A model generated the notes under the pieces. The model was not told where the DNA came from. It searched no databases and was given only the letters and a program-made list of their open reading frames with translations. A DNA stretch of 53,114 nucleotides from Prevotella sp. (GTDB lineage: Bacteria; Bacteroidota; Bacteroidia; Bacteroidales; Bacteroidaceae): assembly GCA_022769285.1 (NCBI GenBank), contig JALEKD010000049.1, positions 1-53,114 of the forward strand, given 5' to 3'. The translations under genes and the position numbers were made by a program. Shown here piece by piece: positions 44,319-52,408 of this stretch (position 1 is its first letter; each line of letters starts with the position of its first letter).

Positions 44319-45407
44319 ATGATGAGCACAACAGAAACAGAAAACATCTGCGGTCTGAAGCGGGAAGACTTTCAGACCACAATCAATGGCAAAGAAACGG
44401 ATTTGTATATCCTTAAAAATAAGCAAGGTAACGAAGTGGCTATCACCAACTATGGCGGCGCCATCGTAGCCATCATGGTGCCCGACCGCAACGGCAACTA
44501 CGCCAATGTGATACAGGGCCACGACAACATCAAGGACGTAATAGAGAGCCCCGAGCCCTACCTCTCTACGCTGGTGGGCCGCTACGGCAACCGCATCTGC
44601 AAAGGCCGGTTCCAACTGCATGGCAAGGAGTACCAGTTGCCCATCAACAACGGCCCCAATTGTCTGCACGGTGGCAAGAAAGGCTTCAACGCCAAGGTAT
44701 GGGACGCCCGCCAGATGAACGACCAGTCGCTGGTACTCGAATATATAAGCCCCTATGGCGAAGAGGGGTTCTCGGGCGAGGTAAAGACCACCATTGTATA
44801 TAGCTTTACAGATGATAACGAGCTGGTTATCGACTACATGGCCACCACGAACAAACAGACGGTAATAAATCTTACCAGCCACGGATTTTTCTCATTAGCG
44901 GGCATAGCCAACCCCACCCCTACTATCGAAAATCTTATTTGCGAAATCAACGCCGACTACTATCTGCCCATCGACGATACCAGTATTCCCACCGGAGAGA
45001 TACGTTTTGTAAAGGGAACCCCCTTTGACTTCCGCACCGCCAAGCCAGTAGGTCAGGACATAGACGCCGACGACGAGCAGATTAAGAATGGTGCCGGATA
45101 TGACCACTGCTTCGTGCTCAACAAGAAAGAGGAAGGCGAGCTGAGTTTTGCCGCCAAAATTACTGATCCCGTGAGCGGACGCACCATGGAAGTGTACACC
45201 ACCGAGCCCGGTGTACAGGTATATACCGACAACTGGGCCGATGGCTACAAGGGCCAGCATGGGGCCACTTTCCCCCGCCGCAGTGCTATCTGCTTTGAAG
45301 CACAGCACTTTCCAGACTCGCCTAACCACCCCTACTTTCCTTCAGTAGTACTCAAGCCGGAAGGCAAATATACCCAGAAGACCATCTACCGCTTCGGAGT
45401 AGAATAG
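44319..45407 (+). CDS. galM: Aldose 1-epimerase, cytoplasmic type
   Basis: GalM interconverts alpha and beta anomers of galactose and glucose before galactokinase. The 362-residue protein lacks a signal peptide, so it is cytoplasmic. The family motifs are GRYGNRI, NCLHGG, the catalytic base/acid residues His188 (LTSHGFF) and Glu327 (FEAQHFPDSPNH). The start is ATG 44319 (or the next ATG, 44322). It opens the run galM, transporter, galK, second galM. The second epimerase in the run is a lipoprotein and so acts in a different compartment. Confidence 0.93.
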   Translation: MMSTTETENICGLKREDFQTTINGKETDLYILKNKQGNEVAITNYGGAIVAIMVPDRNGNYANVIQGHDNIKDVIESPEPYLSTLVGRYGNRICKGRFQLHGKEYQLPINNGPNCLHGGKKGFNAKVWDARQMNDQSLVLEYISPYGEEGFSGEVKTTIVYSFTDDNELVIDYMATTNKQTVINLTSHGFFSLAGIANPTPTIENLICEINADYYLPIDDTSIPTGEIRFVKGTPFDFRTAKPVGQDIDADDEQIKNGAGYDHCFVLNKKEEGELSFAAKITDPVSGRTMEVYTTEPGVQVYTDNWADGYKGQHGATFPRRSAICFEAQHFPDSPNHPYFPSVVLKPEGKYTQKTIYRFGVE

Positions 45408-45462
45408 GCATCCCCAGAAGCTATTAATACAAACAAATTCAATATTACTAACAATTAAAGAA

Positions 45463-46758
45463 ATGGAAAACTCCACTAAAAAACAAGGAAGCATCATAGC
45501 CATACTGGCCATGATATTTCTCTTTGCTATGATTGCCTTTGTGACCAATCTTTGTTCGCCTATGGCCGTCATACTGAAAAACGCTTTTAACGTTTCTGAG
45601 ACATTAGGACAGGTTGGTAACTACGGCAACTTCGGCGCCTATCTGCTCATGGGTATCCCCTCGGGTCTGCTCATCCAGAAGTTTGGCTACAAGAAGACTG
45701 CCTTAGCAGCCTTAGTTGTAGGTATCATCGGTCTGCTGGTCCAGTGGATCAGTGGCGAGATGGGCTTCATAATGTACCTCATCGGTGCTTTCATATCTGG
45801 TCTCTGCATGTGTATGCTCAATGCCGTGGTTAACCCCATGCTTAACCTGCTCGGTGGCGGTGGTAACACTGGTAACCAGCTGGTTCAGATTGGCGGTGTG
45901 TTCAACTCGGCCGCTGCCGTATGTGTGTACATCCTGATGGGAAGCCTCATCGGCGATGCTGCCAAGGCTAAGGTTTCTGACGCCACACCGGCCCTGTTCA
46001 TCGCCCTGGCCATCTTCGTATTTGCCTTCATCGTCATCTTTTTCACCAAGATTAAGGAGCCTGAGCAGGGCAAGAAGACCGACAACACCAAGGACGAGCA
46101 CAGCTGCTACTCTTTCCGTCACTTCAAGTTGGGTATGCTCGCCATAGGTATCTATGGTGCCGTAGAGGTATGTCCCCCTACCTATATTTTCTCATACCTC
46201 ACCTCTTCGCCCGATGCCGCTAACCCCGGCTTAGGCATGGATGCCGGCTACTGCGGCACCTTAGGTGCTGTGTACTTCATCTTCATGCTCATCGGCCGTT
46301 TCGTAGGAGGCATGATTGGTGGCAAGGTATCGGCTAAGGCCATGATAACCACCGTAAGTACAGCCGCCATTATCCTTACCGCCGCCGGTATGCTGCTGCC
46401 CACCACCATGACCATCAGCTGCCCCGGTATCGACTACACCCACCTTACCCTGGTATGGGGCCAGATACCTGTAGGCATCTTCGCCTTCCTGCTCATCGGC
46501 CTCTGCGCATCGGTTATGTGGGGTGGCATCTTCAACCTGGCCACCGAGGGTCTGGGCAAGTACACCGCCGCTGCCTCGGGTGCCTTTATGATGATGGTGG
46601 CCGGCTTTGCCGTCATGATCTTCATCCAGGCCAAGGTGATAGACTTCACCCACAACTACATCAGCAGCTTTATCGTGGTATTGCTGAGCGCCGCTTACAT
46701 TCTGTACTACGCCCTCTTCGGCTCTAAGAATGTTAACAAGGATATCCCTGTAGACTAA
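45463..46758 (+). CDS. MFS sugar transporter (glucose/galactose FHS family)
   Basis: A 431-residue integral membrane protein with about 12 hydrophobic segments. The sequence matches the FHS (fucose-galactose-glucose:H+ symporter) group of the major facilitator superfamily: TNLCSPMAVILKNAFNVSETLGQ near residue 30, GIPSGLLIQKFGYKK at about 65 (the loop between helices 2 and 3), and MLNAVVNPMLNLLGGGGNTGNQLVQIGGVFNS in the middle of the first half. By location between galM and galK it probably takes up galactose or glucose with protons. The exact substrate is inferred from context. It follows galM by 55 bp. Confidence 0.88.
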   Translation: MENSTKKQGSIIAILAMIFLFAMIAFVTNLCSPMAVILKNAFNVSETLGQVGNYGNFGAYLLMGIPSGLLIQKFGYKKTALAALVVGIIGLLVQWISGEMGFIMYLIGAFISGLCMCMLNAVVNPMLNLLGGGGNTGNQLVQIGGVFNSAAAVCVYILMGSLIGDAAKAKVSDATPALFIALAIFVFAFIVIFFTKIKEPEQGKKTDNTKDEHSCYSFRHFKLGMLAIGIYGAVEVCPPTYIFSYLTSSPDAANPGLGMDAGYCGTLGAVYFIFMLIGRFVGGMIGGKVSAKAMITTVSTAAIILTAAGMLLPTTMTISCPGIDYTHLTLVWGQIPVGIFAFLLIGLCASVMWGGIFNLATEGLGKYTAAASGAFMMMVAGFAVMIFIQAKVIDFTHNYISSFIVVLLSAAYILYYALFGSKNVNKDIPVD

Positions 46759-46799
46759 ACTAAGAATAGACAAAACTAACCCTTAAAAACGAATTGATT

Positions 46800-47960
46800 A
46801 TGGATATAGAAAAAGTAAGAAGCCGTTTTATTAAGCACTTTGACGGCAAGACAGGTAATATATATATGTCACCGGGCCGCATTAACCTGATAGGCGAGCA
46901 CACCGACTACAACGGAGGTTTCGTGTTCCCCGGCGCAGTAGACAAGGGCATCATGGCCGAGGTTCGCCCCAACGGCACCGATACCGTGATGTGCTACTCG
47001 ATAGACCTGAAGGACCGCGTAGAGTTCAAGGTGAACGACCCCGAGGGGCCGCGCGCCACATGGGCCCGCTATATTTACGGTATCGTACAGGAGATGAAAG
47101 CCCTGGGCGTAGATGTCAAAGGATTTAACACCGCCTTCTATGGCGATGTACCCCTCGGCGCCGGCATGTCTTCATCGGCTGCCTTAGAGAGCTGCTTCGC
47201 CTTTGCCCTGAACGACCTATTCGGCAACAACAAGGTGTCTAAGTGGGACTTAGCCTTGGCCGGCCAGGCCACCGAGCACAAGTATATCGGTGTTAACTGC
47301 GGTATCATGGACCAGTTTGCCAGCGTGTTTGGCAAGGAGGGCAAGCTGATGCGCCTGGACTGTCGCTCACGCGAGTTTGAGTACTACCCCTTCAACCCCG
47401 AAGGCTACAAGCTGGTTTTGCTCGACTCTAAGGTTAAGCATGAGCTGAAAGGCTCGCCCTACAACGACCGCCGCAACAGCTGCGAGAACGTGGTGAAGCA
47501 CATAGCTGCCAAGCATCCCGAGGCTAAATTCGAGACGCTGCGCGACTGTACCTGGGAGCAGCTCGAAGAGGTCAAGGACGAGGTAGGCGTAGAGGACTAC
47601 ACCCGCGCTCACTTCGTACTGGGCGAGAAAGACCGTGTACTCGCTGTCTGCGAGGCGCTGCAGAAGGGCGACTACGAGACCGTAGGCCAGAAGATGTACG
47701 AGACCCACGAGGGCCTGAGCAAGAAGTACGAGGTGTCGTGTGTCGAACTGGACTACCTGAACGATCTCGCCAAGGCCAATGGCGTAACCGGCAGCCGTAT
47801 CATGGGCGGTGGCTTCGGCGGCTGCACCATCAACCTGGTTAAGGACGACCTGTACGACAAGTTCATCGCCGATGCCAAGACTAAGTTTAATGAGAAATAC
47901 GGCCACGAACCCGCTGTCTACGATGTAGTAATCAGCGAGGGGGCGCACAAGGTATGCTAA
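46800..47960 (+). CDS. galK: Galactokinase
   Basis: GalK phosphorylates alpha-D-galactose at C1 with ATP. The 386-residue protein is of the GHMP kinase superfamily with SPGRINLIGEHTDYNGG near residues 23-39, the phosphate loop PLGAGMSSSAA at about 117-127, and GGGFGGCTINLV near 331-342. Start ATG 46800 is preferred over an in-frame TTG 6 bases upstream, because the MDIEKVRSRF start is typical. It is in the sugar run with the transporter and both epimerases. No galT or galE is visible here, so the fate of galactose-1-phosphate is not shown by this window. Confidence 0.95.
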   Translation: MDIEKVRSRFIKHFDGKTGNIYMSPGRINLIGEHTDYNGGFVFPGAVDKGIMAEVRPNGTDTVMCYSIDLKDRVEFKVNDPEGPRATWARYIYGIVQEMKALGVDVKGFNTAFYGDVPLGAGMSSSAALESCFAFALNDLFGNNKVSKWDLALAGQATEHKYIGVNCGIMDQFASVFGKEGKLMRLDCRSREFEYYPFNPEGYKLVLLDSKVKHELKGSPYNDRRNSCENVVKHIAAKHPEAKFETLRDCTWEQLEEVKDEVGVEDYTRAHFVLGEKDRVLAVCEALQKGDYETVGQKMYETHEGLSKKYEVSCVELDYLNDLAKANGVTGSRIMGGGFGGCTINLVKDDLYDKFIADAKTKFNEKYGHEPAVYDVVISEGAHKVC

Positions 47961-48008
47961 ACCCTTAAGAAGCACCTACGCTCGGCCCGGGGACACCGCG
48001 GCCACGCC

Positions 48009-48087
48009 AATGACCATCATTAGACTTCTAATGACCGCCATTAGCATCCTAAAGACCATCATTAGCGCACTAATGATGGCCTTTTTT
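48009..48087. terminator. ATTAG/CTAAT repeat array with terminator after galK
   Basis: The motif (t)gaccatcattag recurs at 48011-48023 and 48054-48065, with reverse complements ctaatga (48028-48034) and ctaatgatgg (48070-48079). The last pair forms a perfect 10-bp stem (48056-48065 with 48070-48079), a 4-base loop, and a T6 run to 48087, an intrinsic terminator. The earlier copies could form alternative stems. Confidence 0.8.
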
Positions 48088-48191
48088 GTGTCCGCGATAA
48101 AAATAACGGAATAATATGCGTGTTCTTTGGAAAAAAAAAGGTAAATTTACAGCAGAATATGATAAACTCAAGAAATAAACTAATAAGAATT

Positions 48192-49352
48192 ATGAAAAAG
48201 CTAACAAATCTTGTACTCAGCATGGGCGTGGCCATGGCCTTGTTCACAGCCTGCTCGGGCAACGGTCAGCTCACAGTATCCGGACTGAACCCAGCCAACT
48301 TTGACACTGTTATCAACAACAAGCCCGTAAAGCTCTACACCCTGTCTAACGACAACGGTATGGAGGTATGTATCACCAATTTCGGCGGTCGTATCGTCTC
48401 GCTCTGCGTCCCCGACAAGAACGGCAATCCCACCGATGTAGTACTCGGTTTTGACAATATCCGCCAGTATGCCGACTCAGCCCACACGCCCAGCGACTTC
48501 GGCGCTGCCATAGGCCGCTATGCTAACCGTATCAACAAGGGACAGATTGTGGTAGGCGGCAAGAAGATACAGCTGCCACGCAACAACTTTGGCCATTGTC
48601 TGCATGGAGGTCCATCGGGCTGGCAGTATCAAGTGTACGACGCCACACAGCTCAATGACACTACCCTGAACCTGACTCTCGTGTCGCCCGACGGCGACAA
48701 CAATTTCCCCGGTACCGTAACAGCCAAGGTGACCTACACCGTGAAGAGCGACAACACCCTGGACATACAGTATGAGGCCACTACCGACAAGGAGACGGTT
48801 ATTAACATGACCAACCACTCTTACTTTAACCTCACCGGTGACATGACCAAGCCCGGTACCAACATGGTGCTGTACATCAATGCCGAAAACTACACCCCAG
48901 CCGATTCTACCTTTATGACCACCGGGGCCATCAAGCCCGTGTACGGCACGCCACTCAACTTTAACAAGCGCCACCCACTCTATGAGACCATCGGCGACAC
49001 CAGCTTTGACCAGATCAAGAACGCCCATGGCTACGACCACAACTGGTGTCTCAACACCTACACCAATGGTAAAGGCAACGACCGCATCGTAGCTGCCAGC
49101 CTCTATGCGCCTAACACCGGCATCTGCCTGGAGATGTTTACCACCGAACCAGGCGTACAGGTGTACACTGGTAACTTCCTGGACGGCACGGTAGCTGGCA
49201 AGCACGGCATACGTTACCCCAAGCAGGCATCGGTATGCCTTGAGAGCCAGAAATATCCCGACTCACCGAATAAGAAAAACTTCCCCTCACCCTATCTGAA
49301 GCCCGGCGAGAAATATACGAGCCACACCGCTTACAGATTTTCAGTAAAGTAA
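48192..49352 (+). CDS. Aldose 1-epimerase, lipoprotein type
   Basis: A second GalM-family mutarotase, 386 residues, with a lipoprotein signal: basic start MKKLTNL, hydrophobic core and lipobox TACSG with the acylated Cys near residue 20. It is therefore exported and probably lipid-anchored in the periplasm or outer membrane. Catalytic-type residues are His209 (MTNHSYFNL) and Glu351 (LESQKYPDSPN), with CLHGG earlier. The pair of epimerases (cytoplasmic and exported) in one block suggests anomer equilibration on both sides of the membrane. Start ATG 48192 is chosen for the signal peptide; an upstream in-frame start at 48120 would add 24 residues ahead of it. Confidence 0.92.
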   Translation: MKKLTNLVLSMGVAMALFTACSGNGQLTVSGLNPANFDTVINNKPVKLYTLSNDNGMEVCITNFGGRIVSLCVPDKNGNPTDVVLGFDNIRQYADSAHTPSDFGAAIGRYANRINKGQIVVGGKKIQLPRNNFGHCLHGGPSGWQYQVYDATQLNDTTLNLTLVSPDGDNNFPGTVTAKVTYTVKSDNTLDIQYEATTDKETVINMTNHSYFNLTGDMTKPGTNMVLYINAENYTPADSTFMTTGAIKPVYGTPLNFNKRHPLYETIGDTSFDQIKNAHGYDHNWCLNTYTNGKGNDRIVAASLYAPNTGICLEMFTTEPGVQVYTGNFLDGTVAGKHGIRYPKQASVCLESQKYPDSPNKKNFPSPYLKPGEKYTSHTAYRFSVK

Positions 49353-49398
49353 GCTGCCACGCAGCTATTAGGGGGAAAACCTTAGTTATTTATATATA

Positions 49399-51417
49399 AT
49401 GACCGACAAACAGTTAATGAACCGGGCAGCCGACAATATCCGCATACTGGCTGCCTCTATGGTAGAAAAGGCAAACTCGGGACACCCCGGAGGTGCCATG
49501 GGCGGATCAGACTTTATCAACGTGCTCTTTGCAGAGTATATGGTGTACGACCCAGAGGATCCGACGTGGGGCGGGCGCGACCGTTTCTTCCTCGATCCAG
49601 GCCACATGTCGCCCATGCTCTACTCGGCCTTGGCCATGCAGGGCAAGTTCACGCTCGACGAGTTGCAGCAGTTCCGCCAGTGGGGATCCCCCACCCCTGG
49701 CCACCCCGAGCGCGATGTGCAGCGTGGCATAGAGAACACCTCGGGGCCCTTAGGACAGGGACATACCTTTGCCGCAGGAGCCGCCGTGGCAGAGAAGTTT
49801 CTGGCGGCACGGCTCGGACACACCGTAATGCAGCACAAGATATATGCCTATATATCTGATGGCGGCATCGAGGAAGAGATTTCGCAGGGCACGGGCCGTC
49901 TGGCCGGCATATTGGGGCTCAACAACCTCATCATGTTCTACGACTCTAACGACATACAGCTCTCTACCGAGTGCAAGGTGGTGATGCAGGAAGACACCGA
50001 GGCCAAGTACAAGGCTTGGGGATGGAATGTCATCAAGATTGACGGCAACGATGTAGACCAGATACGGCAGGCGCTCGACGCAGCCAATGCCGAGAAGCAC
50101 CGCCCCACCCTGATTATCGGCAAGACCATCATGGGCAAGGGTGCCTTGAAAGCCGACGGTTCGAGCTACGAGCATACCATCAAGACCCACGGAGCGCCCC
50201 TCGGTGGCGAGGCTTATCGCAACACTATCGTACACCTGGGCGGCAATCCCGATGACCCATTCGTCATCTTTGACGATGTCAAGGAACTGTATGCCAACCG
50301 CCGCAACGAGCTGAAAGCCATCGTGGCCGACCGCCGTAAGGCCGAGGCCGAATGGGCCAAGGCCAACCCGGAGAAGGCGCAGCTGATGCAGACCTGGTTC
50401 TCGGGCAACGCGCCTAAGGTAGACTGGAGTACATTTGTCCAGAAACCAGACATCGCCACCCGTGCAGCCTCGGCGGCCTGCTTAGGCGTGCTGGCCGAGC
50501 AGGTGCCCAACATGGTATGCTCTTCGGCCGACCTCTCTAACTCGGACAAGACGGACGGGTTCCTGAAAAAGACCCACGACCTGAGCAAGGACGACTTTAC
50601 CGGTGCTTTCTTCGAGGCAGGCGTAAGCGAGCTTACCATGGCCTGCATGTGCATAGGCATGTATCTGCACGGCGGTGTCATCCCGGCCTGCGCTACGTTC
50701 TTCGTATTTTCAGACTACATGAAGCCCGCCGTACGTCTGGCAGCCCTCATGGAGGTGCCCATCAAGTTTATCTGGACTCACGATGCGTTCCGCGTAGGCG
50801 AGGACGGCCCCACCCATGAGCCTGTAGAGCAGGAGGCACAGATACGACTGATGGAGAAGTTGAGAAACCATCATGGTAACGACTCGGTACGCGTATTCCG
50901 CCCGGCCGATGCCAACGAGGCTACCGTAGCCTGGCAGATGGCCATGGAGAACATGTCGACCCCGACAGCCCTCATCTTCTCGCGCCAGGGCATCAAGAAC
51001 CTACCCGAAGGCAATGACTATCAGCAGGCCCGCAAGGGTGCCTACGTGGTGGCTGGCTCTGATGCCGACTTCGACGTAATACTGTTAGCTTCGGGCTCAG
51101 AGGTTTCTACCCTGGTAGCCGGAGCCGAACTGCTACGCCAGGACGGACTCAAGGTACGTATCGTAAGCGTTCCATCAGAGGGATTGTTCCGTCGCCAGAG
51201 TGCCGAGTATCAGGAGGAGGTTCTGCCAGCCGCTGCTAAGAAGTTCGGCCTTACCGCCGGTCTGCCCGTAACCCTTGAGGGACTGGTAGGAGCCAATGGC
51301 ACCGTCTACGGACTCAACAGCTTCGGCTTCTCGGCTCCCTACAAAGTACTGGATGAGAAATTAGGCTTCACGGCCCAGAATGTATATAACCAAGTTAAAC
51401 AACTTCTAAAACATTAA
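49399..51417 (+). CDS. tkt: Transketolase
   Basis: Transketolase moves two-carbon units between sugar phosphates using thiamine diphosphate. The 672-residue chain is full-length: SGHPGGAMG (about 28-36), the HG/GHM segments near GPLGQGHTFAAGAA, the TPP-binding region at YISDGGIEEEISQGTGRLAGILGLNNLIMFYDSN (about 150-185), and the pyrimidine-domain block WTHDAFRVGEDGPTHEP near 450. It precedes rpiB by 4 bp, giving a pentose phosphate pair at the end of the sugar block. Confidence 0.96.
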   Translation: MTDKQLMNRAADNIRILAASMVEKANSGHPGGAMGGSDFINVLFAEYMVYDPEDPTWGGRDRFFLDPGHMSPMLYSALAMQGKFTLDELQQFRQWGSPTPGHPERDVQRGIENTSGPLGQGHTFAAGAAVAEKFLAARLGHTVMQHKIYAYISDGGIEEEISQGTGRLAGILGLNNLIMFYDSNDIQLSTECKVVMQEDTEAKYKAWGWNVIKIDGNDVDQIRQALDAANAEKHRPTLIIGKTIMGKGALKADGSSYEHTIKTHGAPLGGEAYRNTIVHLGGNPDDPFVIFDDVKELYANRRNELKAIVADRRKAEAEWAKANPEKAQLMQTWFSGNAPKVDWSTFVQKPDIATRAASAACLGVLAEQVPNMVCSSADLSNSDKTDGFLKKTHDLSKDDFTGAFFEAGVSELTMACMCIGMYLHGGVIPACATFFVFSDYMKPAVRLAALMEVPIKFIWTHDAFRVGEDGPTHEPVEQEAQIRLMEKLRNHHGNDSVRVFRPADANEATVAWQMAMENMSTPTALIFSRQGIKNLPEGNDYQQARKGAYVVAGSDADFDVILLASGSEVSTLVAGAELLRQDGLKVRIVSVPSEGLFRRQSAEYQEEVLPAAAKKFGLTAGLPVTLEGLVGANGTVYGLNSFGFSAPYKVLDEKLGFTAQNVYNQVKQLLKH

Positions 51418-51421
51418 GACT

Positions 51422-51865
51422 ATGGAAGTAAAGACTGTCGGACTGGCTTGCGATCACGCAGGCTTCCCCTTAAAACGATTCGTTATCGAATATCTTGAAA
51501 AGAAAGGGTATCCCTACAAAGACTATGGTACCTATAGCGACCAGAGTGTCGACTATCCTGACTTTGCCCATGCTCTTGCCACAGGTATTGAGAGTGGCGA
51601 AGTTTATCCGGGTATCGGCATCTGTGGCAGTGGCGAGGGTATGGCCATCTGCCTGAACAAGCACCAGGCTGTACGTGCCGGACTGGCTTGGAACAAAGAG
51701 ATAGCCGGACTGATACGCCAGCACAACGATGCCAATGTGCTGGTCATGCCGGGCCGTTTCATCGACAACAAGACGGCCGAGACCATCATGGACGCTTTCT
51801 TTACCACTACCTTTGAGGGCGGTCGCCACGAACGCCGCGTAAAGAAGATACCCGTACAGGAGTAG
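51422..51865 (+). CDS. rpiB: Ribose 5-phosphate isomerase B
   Basis: RpiB interconverts ribose 5-phosphate and ribulose 5-phosphate. The 147-residue protein shows LACDHAGFPLK at the start (Asp11, His12) and the catalytic Cys68 in GICGSGEGMAICLNK, then VRAGLAW and NVLVMPGRF. ATG 51422 is 4 bp after the tkt stop, so the two are translated together. A terminator follows. Confidence 0.96.
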   Translation: MEVKTVGLACDHAGFPLKRFVIEYLEKKGYPYKDYGTYSDQSVDYPDFAHALATGIESGEVYPGIGICGSGEGMAICLNKHQAVRAGLAWNKEIAGLIRQHNDANVLVMPGRFIDNKTAETIMDAFFTTTFEGGRHERRVKKIPVQE

Positions 51866-51889
51866 TCACCTTTACATCCACTTATAACT

Positions 51890-51928
51890 AACGGAGCCAA
51901 GGTCATCATACTCTTGGTTCCGTTTTTT
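51890..51928 (+). terminator. Intrinsic terminator after rpiB
   Basis: Arms aacggagccaag (51890-51901) and cttggttccgtt (51913-51924) pair over 12 bases with one G-T pair; the T run continues to 51928. It closes the tkt-rpiB unit. The next 90 bp hold nothing I recognise. Confidence 0.85.
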
Positions 51929-52021
51929 ATTATCACGCGTAACCTACAACGGATTATAGCAGGCACGCAACATTCTATCAGACAACTATCCAGAAAACAC
52001 ATTTACAAAATTATTGCATAA

Positions 52022-52294
52022 AGATCAAATCATTACAAACTTATAGTTAGCTTTTACCGGATAGCAATAATAAAAATTCAGATTTGGACTACCCTTATTG
52101 CAAATCTGCTTTTAATGGTCATACAGAAGCGCATAAAACGCTCATGGAGTTTCTCTGGGCAGGCAACTATGGTAAGAATTATGCTCATGTACTATGTGAA
52201 CTGCTATACTTTCCTTGAAGAACCGGAAAAAGACTGGGCGAAGATGATTGAAGAAGCAAGGGAGGGGCCTCCTAAGCCAACCTTATTTGACTAA
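52022..52294 (+). pseudogene. Transposase remnant, C-terminal end only
   Basis: An open frame of 91 codons, ending TAA at 52292-52294, encodes only the last part of a DDE-type transposase. The readable block is KIQIWTTLIANLLLMVIQK, then SWSFSGQATMVRI and EEPEKDWAKMIEEA up to PPKPTLFD, a C-terminal pattern I associate with Bacteroidetes IS4-like transposases. There is no start and no catalytic core. The frame is preceded by a stop codon at 52019-52021. It is a decayed or truncated insertion sequence. A similar 18-bp repeat flanks it on both sides. Confidence 0.75.
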
Positions 52295-52390
52295 GGGGGC
52301 TTACTTTTTCAAAAAATCATCCGCGATGCCTGCTTATGGGCATTGCGGATAGGAATTCTATGTTATTTTGAGTTTTAGCGGACAGCAATA
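52052..52390. repeat. 18-bp direct repeat flanking the transposase remnant
   Basis: Copies ttttaccggatagcaata (52052-52069) and ttttagcggacagcaata (52373-52390) agree at 16 of 18 positions, in the same orientation, with the transposase remnant between them. Confidence 0.6.
52319..52350. terminator. Hairpin after the transposase remnant
   Basis: Arms atccgcgatgcc (52319-52330) and ggcattgcggat (52339-52350) pair over 12 bases with one G-T pair and an 8-base loop. It lies between the remnant and the right-hand repeat and may be the IS-internal transcription stop. Confidence 0.5.
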
Positions 52391-52408
52391 TATTTTTTTA
52401 GTTAGTCC

